From Pseudeuparius sepicola (taxonomy: Eukaryota; Arthropoda; Insecta; Coleoptera; Anthribidae), in contig OY987299.1 in the NCBI GenBank assembly GCA_963920635.1, positions 66,508,692-66,572,691 of the forward strand: DNA of 64,000 nt, given 5' to 3'. Within the stretch, counting starts at the first letter, position 1; each line of letters opens with the position of its first letter. Of this stretch, positions 11,638 through 23,617 are shown piece after piece. The notes below the pieces were generated by a model. It was not told where the DNA came from, ran no database searches, and worked only from the letters and a program-made list of their open reading frames with translations. A program made the translations under genes and the position numbers.

Positions 11638-12252
11638 TCACCTCCGTTAAATGTCCCCTCCATCCATCGCAACAGAAAAGTTTAAAGTCTTGACATTAAA
11701 ATTATTTTTTAAATCAATGTTAATATGTGTTTATAAATATTAAAGTTCATTTAATCTAATAGTAAAAACACATTTTGGTTAAAGATAGCATAAAGCTCAA
11801 CAATTGGTTCATATCTATTGTCCCTAGTTTGATTCTCACCTCCGTTTATGCTACACCCACAACCCAGTTAATTTCAAATTTGGCGCCAGAAATTTTTAAT
11901 GGAGGGAACAAAAAGTCTCTGTTCATAAGAAATCCTTTGACTCTCTTACATCAGTGTTGTTCTAGATTCAGGAGAGTGTGCATCGTTACGGTTTTTTACG
12001 GTCAACAAAGTGCAACGGCTTTTTGTCCACTTATAAATATCACCACCGTTATTTGCTGTAAGTTATTTTCTATAAACTATTATCAATAATAGGTGTGCCT
12101 AAAGGTACTGATAACTCTTTAGTATGCAGTTATTTAAAATTGTAAGCCAATATTTAGTAATTCCTCTTTATTTACAAATTTTATCACCTCCGTGCTATTT
12201 CACCTCCGTTATGCAAAAATTAATGGAGGTGAGACACAAATAACGGAGGTGA
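11638..12252. promoter_or_regulatory. Left cluster of TCACCTCCGTT repeats
   Basis: The 11-mer TCACCTCCGTT, or a one-base variant, occurs forward at 11638, 11836, 12184 and 12200, and reversed at about 12222 and 12242. Two more copies lie at 15404 and 15424, past the far end of the transposase-like gene. Clusters flanking a transposase gene on both sides are what subterminal transposase-binding sites look like. The function is inferred. Confidence 0.55.
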
Positions 12253-12444
12253 GAAGCAAAATATATTATAAACCCTAACATATATCTTTAAATATATATC
12301 CGCAGTGTAACTTTAACAAATAGTTTTTTCCGAAAATCAATCAGAAATATTGACATTTTTGATAACATTTTTGAAAGAAAAAGTCAATATTTCCTTGCAC
12401 TTAGTCGTTGCCAGGCAACGGAAAGTAACTGTTAGGAAATATTT

Positions 12445-12482
12445 ATTTTTGTACTGTAAGGAAATATTATTTCCTTACAGTT
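12445..12482. repeat. Short hairpin
   Basis: ACTGTAAGGAAATA is followed almost at once by its complement TATTTCCTTACAGT, giving a compact hairpin upstream of the DDE-like gene. Confidence 0.5.
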
Positions 12483-12569
12483 ATTTATAAACTAAAAAAA
12501 TGATTGAGAACAAGTTTTTCGAAAGTTTTTCTTTGAGTAATTTTCGATTTTCGGAAAAATAGTATGTAT

Positions 12570-12680
12570 ACCTCGTAGGAAAAGCCACATTCCCCGACTC
12601 CGTATTGCCAGTCTCGGCTTACGCCTCGACAGGCAATCTTTACGGTCGTCCGGGAATGTTCAGCTTTTCCTACTAGGTAC
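12570..12680. repeat. Imperfect 110-bp hairpin with CG-rich loop
   Basis: TAGGAAAAGCCACATTCCC near 12577 pairs with GGGAATGTTCAGCTTTTCCTA near 12651, with a C+G-rich loop between them. It lies about 100 bp upstream of the DDE-like transposase start. It may be a small inserted element. Confidence 0.5.
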
Positions 12681-12777
12681 ACAATGTACTATAATGTATC
12701 TGCTTATATATTGTGAATACCTAAACTTGCAAACTGAAGCGGTTTAAAATGTTTAAATGGAGCTTTTTCGTACAGGT

Positions 12778-15304
12778 ATGGCACCTAAAAAGAAAAAAGA
12801 AAATATGAATCAAGCACAACGGGAAAGAATGAGAAAAAGGCGAGAGGAAATCTACAGCAACCCAACGCGTTATGAAGAAGAGAAGCAAAAAGAAAGGGAA
12901 AGGTATTATCGACGAAAGGCAGCCGGGAAAATTAAATCAATTGCGCAGATGAATGATAGGGAAAAAAGGACGATAAGGAAGGATTGGAGGGCACGCAGCA
13001 AACGTTATTACGATCGTAAAAAAGAATCCCAGCAACTAGAAGCAAGATTAGAAGAAGGGACGCCTCCACCAACACCTCCTCCTGACCCACTTCAGGAAAT
13101 GCGTAATAATACCGGAGATTGCAGAGCAGAAAGTGGCAAAAGAAGAAGACGCAAGCACCTAAGAGAACTAAGAGAAAAAATCGACAGGTTAGAAGATCAA
13201 CTTAAAGAAGAAAGGAAGGGCAAACATAAATATAAGAAGAAATGGCAACGATTAAAAGGAAAAAATACAAACCAAAATGTAGATATGGATAATCTTACTC
13301 CAAGGAAAAGCGTAGAACTTCTTGTAAAAGACCAAAACGAAACACCAGAAGTAAAGCGACGGCTCTTATTTGGTGAAGTAATAAAAGAACAATTAAAATC
13401 AAACTTTCAGAAATTAAAGAAGCATACAGAAAAGCGAAGATTTTGGGAAAACGTCTCAGGAAATATAATACAGAAATACAAAGCTTATGGAACTTGAAAG
13501 AATGTTACTTCTAGAAGCTTAAATATTAAAACCACAAGAAGAAACAAAAGAGTAACCCAAGCCACAAATATAAAAAGAAACATTTTAACATTTTTGGAGC
13601 AAGATGAAAATAGCACAATTTGTCCAGGTAAAAACGATACAATAACCAGGCATAAAATTAAAAAGCCGTAGCGATACCTGAACGAGAATTTAAAGTTATT
13701 GTACAGAAAGTTTTTAAATAGCAGCAATTGTATAACTTCATATGCAACATTTTGCAAATTAAAACCATTTTGGTTTGTGCACAAAGATGTAAGGAAGAGA
13801 GATACTTGTATGTGCGTTCTTCATGAAAATTTCTCACTAATGATTTCCAAATTAAAGATAAATAACATAATTAACGAAAAGACTGCAGAAGACATCTGCA
13901 AATCTTTATGTTGCGAAGGACCAAAGTTAAAAGTTAAAGAAGAGTTGTCTGGCTAGAGAATGCAATGACTGTAAGTACAAAAATATTATAGTCAATGAGT
14001 TTGAGGCGGAAGATTCTTTAGTTTATAATAAGTGGGTTACAAAAGAAGAAAAAATTGTAATAAAAGGAAAAGAGAAGTTATGCAAAAAGACAGTTAAGGA
14101 GAAAATTAGGTCCACAAAAGAAAATTTATTAAATTCATTTTTGAAAGCCATTGATGGATTTATGTTGCACGTGAGAAATATTGTCCACCAATATGAAACG
14201 ATTCAAAATATCAAAGGAAACTTAACAGGCGCAGATATACTTATTCACATGGATTTTTCCGAAAATTATGTGTGTAAGTACGCCCAAGAAATACAGTCAG
14301 TCCATTTCGGAGGTTTCAAGCCACAGCTCACTTTGCATACAGTGGTTATTTATTATAAAAATAATGCCAATGAATTAGCCAGAAAATGCTTTTGCACGGT
14401 ATCCAAGTGTTTACGCCATGATCCTGCAGCTATCTGGCTACATCTTAGACCAATTTTTGATTTTATTAGTCAGAACTTAGTTTACGTGAAAGTTGCAGCA
14501 AGAAATTTAAAATGGCATTATTCTGAGAAAGGCCACGGAAAGGGAGCTCCTGATGGAGTTGGTGGCTGCATAAAACGTATAGCTGACTCCATTGTTGCCC
14601 AAGGAAAAGACCTATCAGAATTTAATACGTTGATGGAGGTTTTAAAAAAAAGTTGTGAGGGAATAAACATTATTGGAATAAATATTGACGACACCTCTTT
14701 AGAAGAAATTGAAAATGTTCTTCCTGAGAATTTGGCCACATTCAAAGGGACATTAAAGATTCATGAAGCTTCATGGTCGAAGGAAAATAATTTCCTAGAT
14801 TTAAGAAGTTTATCCTGCACTGATTGCATGCGGAGATGTATACACTTTTCGTTAGGTGTTATGGTGTCAAGTATCCTTTTATTACTTTTTTATTAACGTA
14901 AAATATGTAGTCGATATTTTCTTAACTTTCATTATAGGTACAAAAATAACTGTCAGCGAGGTTTACACTAGCAGTGAAGATGAAATCGATAAAAACCCGG
15001 GGCAAAAGCCGAACGTAAATGATTTTGTAATAGTGTCTTTTCATACAAAAAAAAGACGCAACACTATGCTGGAAAAGAAATTGGATGCTCAGTTAACGAA
15101 GAAGAATTTAGGGTTAAGTTTTTAAGGAAAATGCGAGGAAAATTTATAGATTCAGTTGAGTCCCAAAAATTTGTGTTTCCAGAAATCGACGATATTTCTG
15201 AGGTCAATATTAGTGACATCGTTCAAATTCTTCCACCTCCAAACGTAAATAGACGACATTACTATTTTACAAAAAATCTTGTCAATATACAAAATCTAAA
15301 TTAA
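12778..15304 (+). pseudogene. Broken DDE-like transposase-family gene with one intron
   Basis: The N-terminal part (first ATG 12757; 12778 starts a Lys-rich MAPKKKK and is preferred) is basic and coiled-coil-like to about 13490. The same frame continues beyond stops at 13495 (TGA) and 13669 (TAG), then shifts one frame near 13946. The frame from about 13946 to 14855 encodes a Cys pair (CLARECNDC), an acidic motif DFSENY, TLHTVVIYY and a signature GHGKGAPDGVGG. An 82-bp GT-AG intron at 14856-14937 joins in phase to an exon whose tail includes NDFVIVSF. A further frame change occurs near 15060 and the last frame stops at about 15304. I recognise this arrangement from uncharacterised transposon-like proteins of insects and other invertebrates but cannot name the superfamily. 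The usual segment between TLHT and GHGKG seems shortened, which may have removed a catalytic Asp. The eight flanking 11-mers support a transposon origin. Confidence 0.6.
14856..14937 (+). other. 82-bp intron in the DDE-like gene
   Basis: The donor GTGTTATGG follows the first base of a Gly codon and the acceptor CATTATAG precedes its last two bases. Removing it links the upstream frame to the downstream frame in phase 1. The intron contains in-frame stops, so splicing is needed to reach the downstream exon. Confidence 0.55.
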
Positions 15305-15403
15305 TGTTCTTGTTTCTTTGTAAACTTACAAGTTCGGTTTGTTTGCTTTTGTAAAACAAAAATAAAAGTTTATTGTCTGTACTTAATGTGTTGGATCTTT
15401 TTC

Positions 15404-15434
15404 TCACCTCCGTTTTTAATATGTCACCTCCGTT
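15404..15434. promoter_or_regulatory. Right pair of TCACCTCCGTT repeats
   Basis: Two exact copies lie at 15404-15414 and 15424-15434, about 100 bp past the end of the DDE-like gene. They match the left cluster at 11638-12252. No terminal inverted repeat or target duplication could be fixed outside them. Confidence 0.55.
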
Positions 15435-15439
15435 ATCAA

Positions 15440-16430
15440 CGTTTAAAAAAATCATTTTTTCCTTAAAATAATTATTAAAGATTTTGACCCATCATGACTT
15501 TTTTAACTTATATATCTAATGAATATCTCTGACAAAAATAAATAGAATATTTGGACTTCTTATTTTTTTTAATTTCTACATTTCATATTACATAATTTCG
15601 TAAGATTTACCCAACAACTCTCAACATAAAACAAACACAAATCAAGGCCGACGTGATCACTTCAAAAGCAGAATCAGAAATAAAATGCAGAAATGGATTA
15701 TCCTTCCTATATAAATATTTACCTAACTATAATTTATTCTGTCCTTTTCAATAATTGTACTTTATTAAATAGGTATAACTACCTACTTTATTCGTTTTCA
15801 GATCACCAGGATTAGTGCCCATAAAATTATAATTTACCTATATTATTTTGGGAAAACCAGGTATCTACCTAGACACCGACCCCTGTTCTCAAAAATGAAT
15901 GAAACGCCTGCGAAAGATTTAAATTATCCTAAATTCTTTCAATTATGCACAATATGCCATATTTTAAGGGTATAAGCAAATATTAAAAAAATGCATATAA
16001 TATGCTAAATATGCAAAATATGCGTGTTGCATATTTGGGTTACTCTAGTGATAACCTTTAATTTTTAGTGATAAGACACATGTATTTACACACTTATTAG
16101 CAGAATGCAAATTCGATATTTGAGCAGTATAAATTAACTGTTTACTTTTTCTATCGACACAATTTCAAAACATTTTCTTTTATGGCCCCGAATCCGTCAC
16201 ATCTAACGCTACAGGATCGTACCTAGGTTGGTGTGTGTGTGGGTACTCATTTTCGGAGAAATGAGCGTCCGTTGGGTAAGATCTTCCTGTTATGTATTTT
16301 ATTCCAACCTGCATTTAACATATTTCCAACAGTTTTTTTTGTCCCCATGCTGTATAATAATTTTTATGTTGAAAGTGTGCTTCGATTAGACTCGTTTTCG
16401 TTTAATTTTTCTACATCTGATCGTGTATTT
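15440..16430. other. Unassigned AT-rich sequence
   Basis: It contains repeated ATGC/ATATGC motifs at about 15940-16030. Open frames near 16233 run into the tandem repeats and show no recognisable features. Confidence 0.35.
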
Positions 16431-16439
16431 ATGAGCGAG

Positions 16440-16945
16440 GGTTATATTCATGTTCCTGGCGTCGAGACGATTCCAACGAGGTGTCGCAAGGGATTTTCCT
16501 CACACCCGAAAATGGACACCGGAAGTTGTCATTTTATGACAAATTTAGATTCTCCTCGATCTCCCGATCATTTTTTAATTATTGGTTTGTTTGTACCTAG
16601 TGCCGATCTCCCGCGATAAGACTTTAAAGTTTTTAATTTCAAATTCGTGTTCCTAACGTCGAGACGATTCCAACAAAGTGTCGTAAGAGTATGTTCCACA
16701 CGCCCGATCTCCGGCGATAAGGCTTTAAAGTTTTTCATTTCAAATTCGTGATCCTCGTAACGAAACGATTAAAACAAAGTGCCGTAAGGGTATGTTCCTC
16801 ACGCCCGATCTTCCGCGATAAGACTTTAAAAGTTTTCATTTCAAATTCGTATTCTTGACTTCGAAACATTCCAACAAAGTGCCGTAAGGGCATGTTCCTC
16901 ACAACCGATCTCCCGCGATAAGAAAATTTTTCATTTAAAAGGCAT
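16440..16945. repeat. Tandem repeat array, period about 101 bp
   Basis: The landmark CCGATCT with CGCGATAAG or CGGCGATAAG recurs at about 16604, 16705, 16806 and 16906, giving periods of 101, 101 and 100. Each unit also holds AACAAAGTG-CGTAAG and TTTCATTTCAAATTCGT. The first unit is interrupted by unrelated sequence. The array ends within bases of a truncated Dong-like copy. Confidence 0.7.
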
Positions 16946-17865
16946 CCTAATGTGGTTAACCAGGAACATGTCGACAAGTTAGCGTCGAACTATTGGCTGA
17001 CCTCGGGACGAATGTTCCCCGAGACGGAAGGCTTCTTACTGGCCATACAAGATCAGTTATACCAACTCGCAACTACCTAAAATTCATTGTAGGAGATGCA
17101 TCGGTAGTGGATGACAGATGCAGATACGGATGCCAAACTTCAGAAACAATCCAGCACATAACAGGAGGATGTCAGATGTTCGCATCGACGGAATATAAGG
17201 AACGACACGATTCGGTTGCAAAGATCTTGCACCAGGAACTGGCGGAAAAACTGCTGCTTGTGCAGGCAGAGAGGGTCCCATATTACAGCTACACACCGGA
17301 GCCTGTTCTTGAGAACAGCAACTACAAGATGTACTGGGATCGTACAGTTCTTACAGATCAAAGAGTTGCCCATAATAGGCCGGACTTTATAATAGTTGAT
17401 AAAATTTCTAGAAAGACAACTCTGATTGATGTGGCCATCCCAAACAACAACAACCTGCGTATGAAGCAGGCCGAGAAGATCGCGAAGTACATAGAGACTT
17501 AGAAGAAAGAATTACAAGGCAATGTGAAATGGACAACGTTCAGACGGTTCCAATCATCGTGTTAACAACTGGTGTTATACCAAAAAGTTTGCTGAGAAAC
17601 ATGAAAGAGCTGGGCCTAACCGATAATCTTTACAGGTCCATGCAGGAATCGATGCTACTTGCGACAGCCAGAACTGTCAGGAAATTCATGGGGAATGCAG
17701 GAACATCCAACAACATCCATGTCACCTAAGGTCCGATAACATGGCAAGGGTCTCGTCCGAGTCAGATCCTTATGGTATCCGGGATACCCGAGATCTGAGT
17801 GAATGTTCCCGTAGAGGGAGTGGGAATGCCTTTTGGCTAAGTCGATAATAATAATAATAATAATA
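16943..17865 (+). pseudogene. 5'-truncated Dong-like retrotransposon copy (endonuclease end only)
   Basis: This matches the last 0.9 kb of the element at 46767-51083 and ends in the same 3' UTR and an (ATA)n tail at 17845-17865. It keeps the zinc-knuckle-like CRYGC...H...C and the restriction-like endonuclease motif RPD...LIDVAIP. A missing G near 17056 and a frame change near 17490 break the frame, so it cannot make a complete protein. 5' truncation is the usual result of incomplete target-primed reverse transcription. The copy is more diverged than the two long copies in the array. Confidence 0.85.
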
Positions 17866-19262
17866 TTTTTCTTGAAATCGGCAGTGAAGTGTCCCAAAAT
17901 CGTCATTAAAAGCTCAGAAATCTGCACTGAAGTAGCCCATTATTGTACAATTTTTTCAATAAGTAGGCCTTGGCGAGATGTAAACATCAAACGTCAGACG
18001 CGGAGCCCTCGCCCGTCAAAAGTGACCAAATATTCAAAACCCGGCCAATAAAGGACCATTTAACTTTTCGTACACATTGCGAAATTGTTATTGGTTTATT
18101 TGCCTCGGCCAGACTAAATTCCACATAAGTCATAAAAAGTTGAACTTCAGTGTCTTGGTACATAAATAACTATTAAAACAAGTGACAGTGAAAACTAGGC
18201 CTAAAAGAATTTTATGGCTGTAGCCTCGTGTACTTAAATACTATCATGGAGGTACCTCTGAACAAGTGTTTATGGCTGCACCCTACAGTTTGGTCAACAA
18301 AATATATAATCAATACTTTAAAATTACCACGGTTACAAATAAACAAAACATAATGTAGAACAAGTTCCTAACCAATTAAACTAGACGATCATTTGCCAAT
18401 TAGAACTTCCTTTCTTCGGCACCTGAGAAGGTCGAGCGTTGGGGCGTTATAAAGCTTTTTTGTGAATCATTAGTTATGTCGCATTTCAATTATGTGAGGT
18501 GGATTATAGTCGTATCATTAATTATGAAGAAGTTGGTTAATTACAGAAAATCGAAAACAATAATTATGCTCGGTTGATCTTTGGATTAAAGTATACCTAG
18601 TTCTACGAGTTCTATGCCAAAGGAACTGAATTGAATAACGATGGAAAATGGACGTTTTCTGCCTGTGCCTCTTTATATCATAAAATTATTTTCGCAAGGC
18701 CCCTATCTATTTGCACAATAAAATTAAATCTTCGCGACCCTGACTTTTATCATTCATACTTTTAAGTCTCTTTATTTCAGAAAATCTGCATTCCACTCTA
18801 AGTATTATTTTCTTCACACATATTTTACAAAAAAAGGAAGAGTATAGTAGAATCTTCGGTATTATATAGTTATTGATATGAATGTCAAGGAAGGAGAGGA
18901 CTTCTGCATAATACTTCAATGTTCTAGCACAATATCTAGGTATATTATTATGTCGGCCGTGGAGGTGCCGCTCTCATGAAGGCCCCGATTCAGCTCCCAA
19001 CTTAAGCGGTTTGGCGACAGCTTCTTCATTAATTATTTGCTTTTGATAGGTCCTCAGTTGAGATGTGATCTAGAACAAGGGAAAATTATGTTTATTATAT
19101 TAGGTACCATTAGAAATTTGAAATTAGAGTTTTTGTTCTATTATTTCCTAGCAAAAATTTCTTTTGTAAGAAGATCGTTAAGGGTGGCAATAAAACGTCA
19201 TAAGAAGTATGTTACATACATAGATACTAATGACACTATTTATTGCTACTAAATTAACTATA
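17866..19262. other. Unassigned sequence
   Basis: No gene was recognised. The stretch 18091-18131 (TTTATTTGCCTCGGCCA, then ACTAAATTCCACAT) recurs inverted at about 22690-22733. Confidence 0.35.
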
Positions 19263-19264
19263 TA

Positions 19265-20150
19265 CAGGGCATCCCAAAATTAGCCTGCAATTATTTACCA
19301 GAGTGTTCTGCGTCCAAAAAAATGAAAAAGTACGTATAAACATGGCATACAGCGCCCGAAATGGACACTTTGGCAAACAGTTTTTTCTAAATATTTCCAG
19401 ATTTCCAGAATGATAAAATTCTGAAATTTGGTATTATGGGATATACCTGTGAGATTTGACATTCGCAGAGGTAGAGGGGTTAAAAATACTCAATTTTCTG
19501 TTTTTTTTTCATGATTTCTTCTCCCAGTCTCCTAAATTTCAGAATTTTACCTTTGCTCGTTTGGTAAATATTTAGAAAAAAACCGAAACTGTCCATTTCG
19601 GGGACTATAGCCCTCTCAGGAGGCATTTTTGAGATCATGTTTATAGAAACGTTTCTCATTTTTTCTTGGATCGCAGAACGCGCTGGTAAATTATGGCAGG
19701 CTAATTTCTAATACTTAGGCATTTTCATGGCACTGTGCAAAAAAATTTCAAAACGATTTTACTCGAAAACGGTACATGCTATCGAAATTCAACAGGAGCC
19801 CATTTTTTCGTAGAATATCCAGAAAATTCATAATTTCGCAAGAAATCTAGAGAAGACTCACACACAAAAATTTTGGGTATTTTAACCGCTTGACTCCCCA
19901 TTTGGGACGTCTATGATCTATAATGTCAAACTATCTCTACCTCGGTAAATGTCAATTCTTACAGGTACATCACACTCCAAATTTCATAATTTTAACTTCT
20001 GAAAATATGTTGAAAAAAACTTTACCAAAGTGTCTATTTCGGGGGCTGTAGCCCCCTTAGCAGGCAATTTTGAGGCCGTGTAGGACTTTCAATTTTTTGG
20101 GTCGCAGAATACGCTGGTAAATTATGGAAAGCTAATTTCTGGACACCCTG
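19265..20150. mobile_element. Non-autonomous ITm-like element, TA duplication, triple-arm palindrome
   Basis: It begins CAGGGCATCC and ends GGACACCCTG with TA on both sides. The terminal arm (TTAGCCTGCAATTATTTACCAG) is present as its complement both at the right end (about 20100-20150) and internally at about 19675-19712, so there are three arms. No transposase frame was seen. Confidence 0.7.
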
Positions 20151-20152
20151 TA

Positions 20153-21135
20153 TATAATTTCTAGCAGGTAGGTATGACTTTTAAAATATAATCATTAGTC
20201 ATTAGTATCTTTGAGTATATTAAAAATACACTTACTTTTTTCAAATTCACTAGTTTTTCCAGCTAGTAAATAAAATTCAAGTTCTATTGATACAGACCAC
20301 TAAACATACTTGCGATGACGTTTTAATTTGCAACACTTCTATCCGCCTTACCACTACCACAGACCTATATAGTTATAGGTCTGTGCCACTACTGAATAGG
20401 TTAAAAAACAAAAATTACTAACAACTATTTTTGTTCACCGTGTAAGTGTGCTTTACTCAACTTGAATGCGAATATGCTCGATTTCGAGGAACATATTGGG
20501 AATGTCATGAGTGTCAGTACTGACTTGTGAACCGTATAGTCTAAGAGCCCGCCACGTAAACCTTTACTATTAAAAAAAGCCAATTGCATGCATGTAATAG
20601 CTATGCATATGGATTCATTGTGCGCTGTATTCGTGATTTTAAGGATTTAGATACTATCAAAGTTTTCTACTATACGCTTGGAGTATTCCTCTGCTGTGTG
20701 GTCGCTCTTATTTGAAGAACACATCAGTTCCACTGAAAACAGGGGACGTAGCCTATTATGACATACCTACTAATTTTGATGTCCTATAACTTCTTTATTT
20801 GCCAAAGCAAAATTAAATGCTTCGGATATGAACGTCCTGGACACGCTGGCTATTGAGAAGAGCCACGAATTTCCGATTCAGTTTTTTTCTCTGTATCTGC
20901 CATATGGAGAATTGCTAAGCTATGCCAGCATAGGAATATGTCACATAATATGATGGCACACCCTCAGAAACTCAGTACACCTACTCGAATTAAATTTACA
21001 ACTAATCAAACAACACTTCTCATATCTAGAAAAAAGTAACAAATATTCTAAAAAAAATACTAGTGTTAGAAGTCTGTTAGTGTTAACAGACTTTTGGATG
21101 CAGGTAACTAAACGCCCCTTTTTCAAAAAGGGAAT
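20153..21135. other. Unassigned sequence
   Basis: Only a small palindrome around CAGACCTATA/TATAGGTCTG at about 20361-20384 stands out. No gene was recognised. Confidence 0.35.
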
Positions 21136-21139
21136 TTTT

Positions 21140-22675
21140 CCGCGGAATGTGTGTAGAAAACCGTTTAGAATTTTAATAGATTCAGGGTCAGTGGTATCGC
21201 TTGTAAAGCCAGAGTTTGCCGAGGGGTTAATAATAAAGAAAAATAATTTTTAGTTAATAGATATACAAGAATATACCATAGCTAGTTTAGGAGATTTTAA
21301 ACTAATAATTGAATTACCAAATGGTAAAAGCTTAGTGCATGAAGCAACTGTGTTTAAAACCGATGAAATTGCGTTTGATGCAGATATTTTGCTAGGACTA
21401 ATATGTCGTAAAAGTAGATTGGGGCGATGGAATTATCTATATACTAGAGGAACAGATTTCGTTAATTGAAGAAAATCATTAGTAATTGACTAAAAAGAAA
21501 ATAAAAAAAAATTAAGTGGAATTATGATAAATAATGAAAAAAAAAGTGTACTAAGTGATATGTTATACAATAAAATTCGAGAACTAAAGAAAAAAATTAG
21601 TGAACTAACCTGTGTAATTAAAGGAAAGCAAGTAGAGTGATGTGCTAAGTGCCAGTGTAGTTAAAAATGAACCAATAAATGGTATACTAAGTGATATTTT
21701 ATTTGAAGAAGTTAAGGAGTTGAGGAATTCAGGACCCGCCAATAATTCTTGGTCTGGACTAGAGACCAACAATTGCAGTGTTCAAACAACTAGTCCTCGT
21801 TACGAACACCTTAAGGATAACAAGAGCTAGGTGGACAAAAAGGTATAATTAACAACATCCAGGGAAGCTGCAGATTCCCAGAAAGTAGAAAAGCTAAGTA
21901 GAAAGGAGAAAAAGAAGAAAGAAGTAGACACAATTGAGTAAATCAAGGAGAATAAGGAAAACAGGTAATTTCGGAAGGTAAGAAAGTCAGACAGGTACCC
22001 AGACAAATCCAAGATTGCGGTAACCATTTTGAGGGTAGTCAGGCAAAATCCACTACCTCTAATTTTTGTAAGGAAAGAAATGGAACATTTTGACAGGATT
22101 GACAGGATTGGGAGTGTACCTTAGTGATACCTCCGAGAAGTCAAGCCGTATTGTATGGCCGCTGTAAGAAAAGTTGGAAAAATAGAAACGCCACTTATTG
22201 TAGATGAACCACAACAGGACGTTACCTACGGAATAATTGTCGCAAGAAGCATAAATAAAACTGAAAGAGAGATACCAATCCGCTTAATGAATATTACGGT
22301 CCAAAATTTAATGGTACAAAGAAGGTACGTGCTAGCTAAGGCATACGAGGCAGAAGAAAATGAGCCTCCAGAAAATGTAAAATCGTTAAGGAAAGTAAAT
22401 ATCCAGGATTTAGAAAAAATTTAAATCATTACATTTAGATCAAGTAAAAAATACAGACGAAGAAAAATTTAGAAATTTAAAAACGGAATTTATAGATATT
22501 TTCCGAGCACTTAGTGCAAAATTAACTTGTACGACTAAGGTTAAGCATCGGATCATTACAGAAGACGTACTACCAATCTCCAAAAGGCCGTATAGAGTTC
22601 CACACCACAGAAAGAAAATTTTAAGGAAAGAAATACAGGAACTATTAGACAATGGAATAATAGTGTCAGTTACCG
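21140..22675 (+). pseudogene. Decayed Ty3/gypsy-type pol fragment (protease and RT start)
   Basis: A retropepsin-like active site reads ILIDSGS with the Asp codon at 21179, followed after a stop by IELPNG and a DADILLG motif, the order expected of a gypsy-family protease. Further on, one frame (22155-22424) leads into a second that carries a reverse-transcriptase N-terminal motif (KRPYRVP, then LLDNGII) at about 22560-22665. The sequence then breaks off before the RT catalytic core. Several stops and frame changes separate the parts. No LTRs were identified. The fragment is non-functional. Confidence 0.7.
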
Positions 22676-22819
22676 TGGAGTTTTCTCATGTGGAATTTAG
22701 TTGCCGAGGCCTCTGGCCGAGGCAAATAAACCACACGAGTCTTAAAAAGAACTTCAGAGCCCAGGTCCATTTTTTTTTGAAATCGAAAAAAAAATGTTTT
22801 ATTGGGCAAGTAAATAATC

Positions 22820-22890
22820 ATACGGGATCACCCGTCCATGAACCAACTACGCACTGCGTTGCTTGACTTTGACGATCGCTCTACCTAGGT
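22820..22890 (-). repeat. 5S-rRNA-like stretch (possible 5S-derived SINE)
   Basis: Read on the minus strand, CGATCGTC-AAAGTCAAGCAACG followed by TTCATGGACGGGTGATCC lines up with the internal-promoter half of eukaryotic 5S rRNA (GATCACCGAAGTTAAGCA-type, then TTGGATGGGTGACC-type). The 5' half does not match well, so this is not an intact 5S gene. A SINE with a 5S-derived head is the likeliest explanation. The comparison is from memory of 5S sequences. Confidence 0.45.
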
Positions 22891-23063
22891 CAAGTATAAT
22901 GACATACGGAGCCTTCGAACAGAAAAACCCTGTCCCAGAATTGGATTGGGGCCTGGTAGACATCATAGGAAACGTAAGGAAATAAGCCAGAGTACCACCC
23001 CTACCGGCCAATGAGGTAGTTGAACACATCTTGGCCCTAACAGAGTTCCAAACCGAACCCGCA

Positions 23064-23617
23064 TCCAGGATATTTATCCATTGTGCAAAAAAATAAATGG
23101 TGGCAAGCTGATTTTTTCATTGTTGGTCGGGGACTGCCTCCTGAGTATCCAACCAAAAAATCACACTCGAACCCCTTCAGGGTTTTGTGCAATAGGGGTG
23201 GTTTCTTATTTTTTTTTTGAATTTTTTTTTCCAGCCTGTGCATAATAATAAGCTCTACAACTTTGCCTTATAAAACTTTTTTATAACTTTCATATCTCAC
23301 CAGTTTTCAAACATTGAACGAACGAAGCATTCGTATTAAATATTGCATTTTTTAAAAAATGAAATGCGCTGTAACTGGTGAGATATGAAAGTTATAAAAA
23401 AGTTTTAGAAGGCAAAGTTGTAGAGCTTATTATTACGCACAGACTGGAAATTTTTCAGAAAAATAAATAAATAAGAAACCTCCCCTATTGCACAAAACCC
23501 TGAAGGGGTTCGAGTGTGATTTTTTGGTTGGGTACTCAGGAGGCAGTCCCCGACCAACCCTGAAAAAATCAGCTTGCCAGCATTTATTTTTTGCACAATG
23601 GATAAATATCCTGGATC
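23064..23617. repeat. Palindromic element of about 550 bp
   Basis: ATCCAGGATATTTATCCATTG at the left end is matched by its complement at about 23597-23617. The arms share the run around GAACCCCTTCAGGG and a core centred near 23335. No target duplication is obvious. Confidence 0.7.

Noticed and set aside
16233..16619. 128-codon open frame before the 101-bp tandem repeats
   Set aside because: It runs into the tandem repeat unit and has no recognisable domain, so it is probably chance.
22820..22890. Intact 5S rRNA gene
   Set aside because: Only the 3' half-like segment aligns, and the 5' domain is missing.
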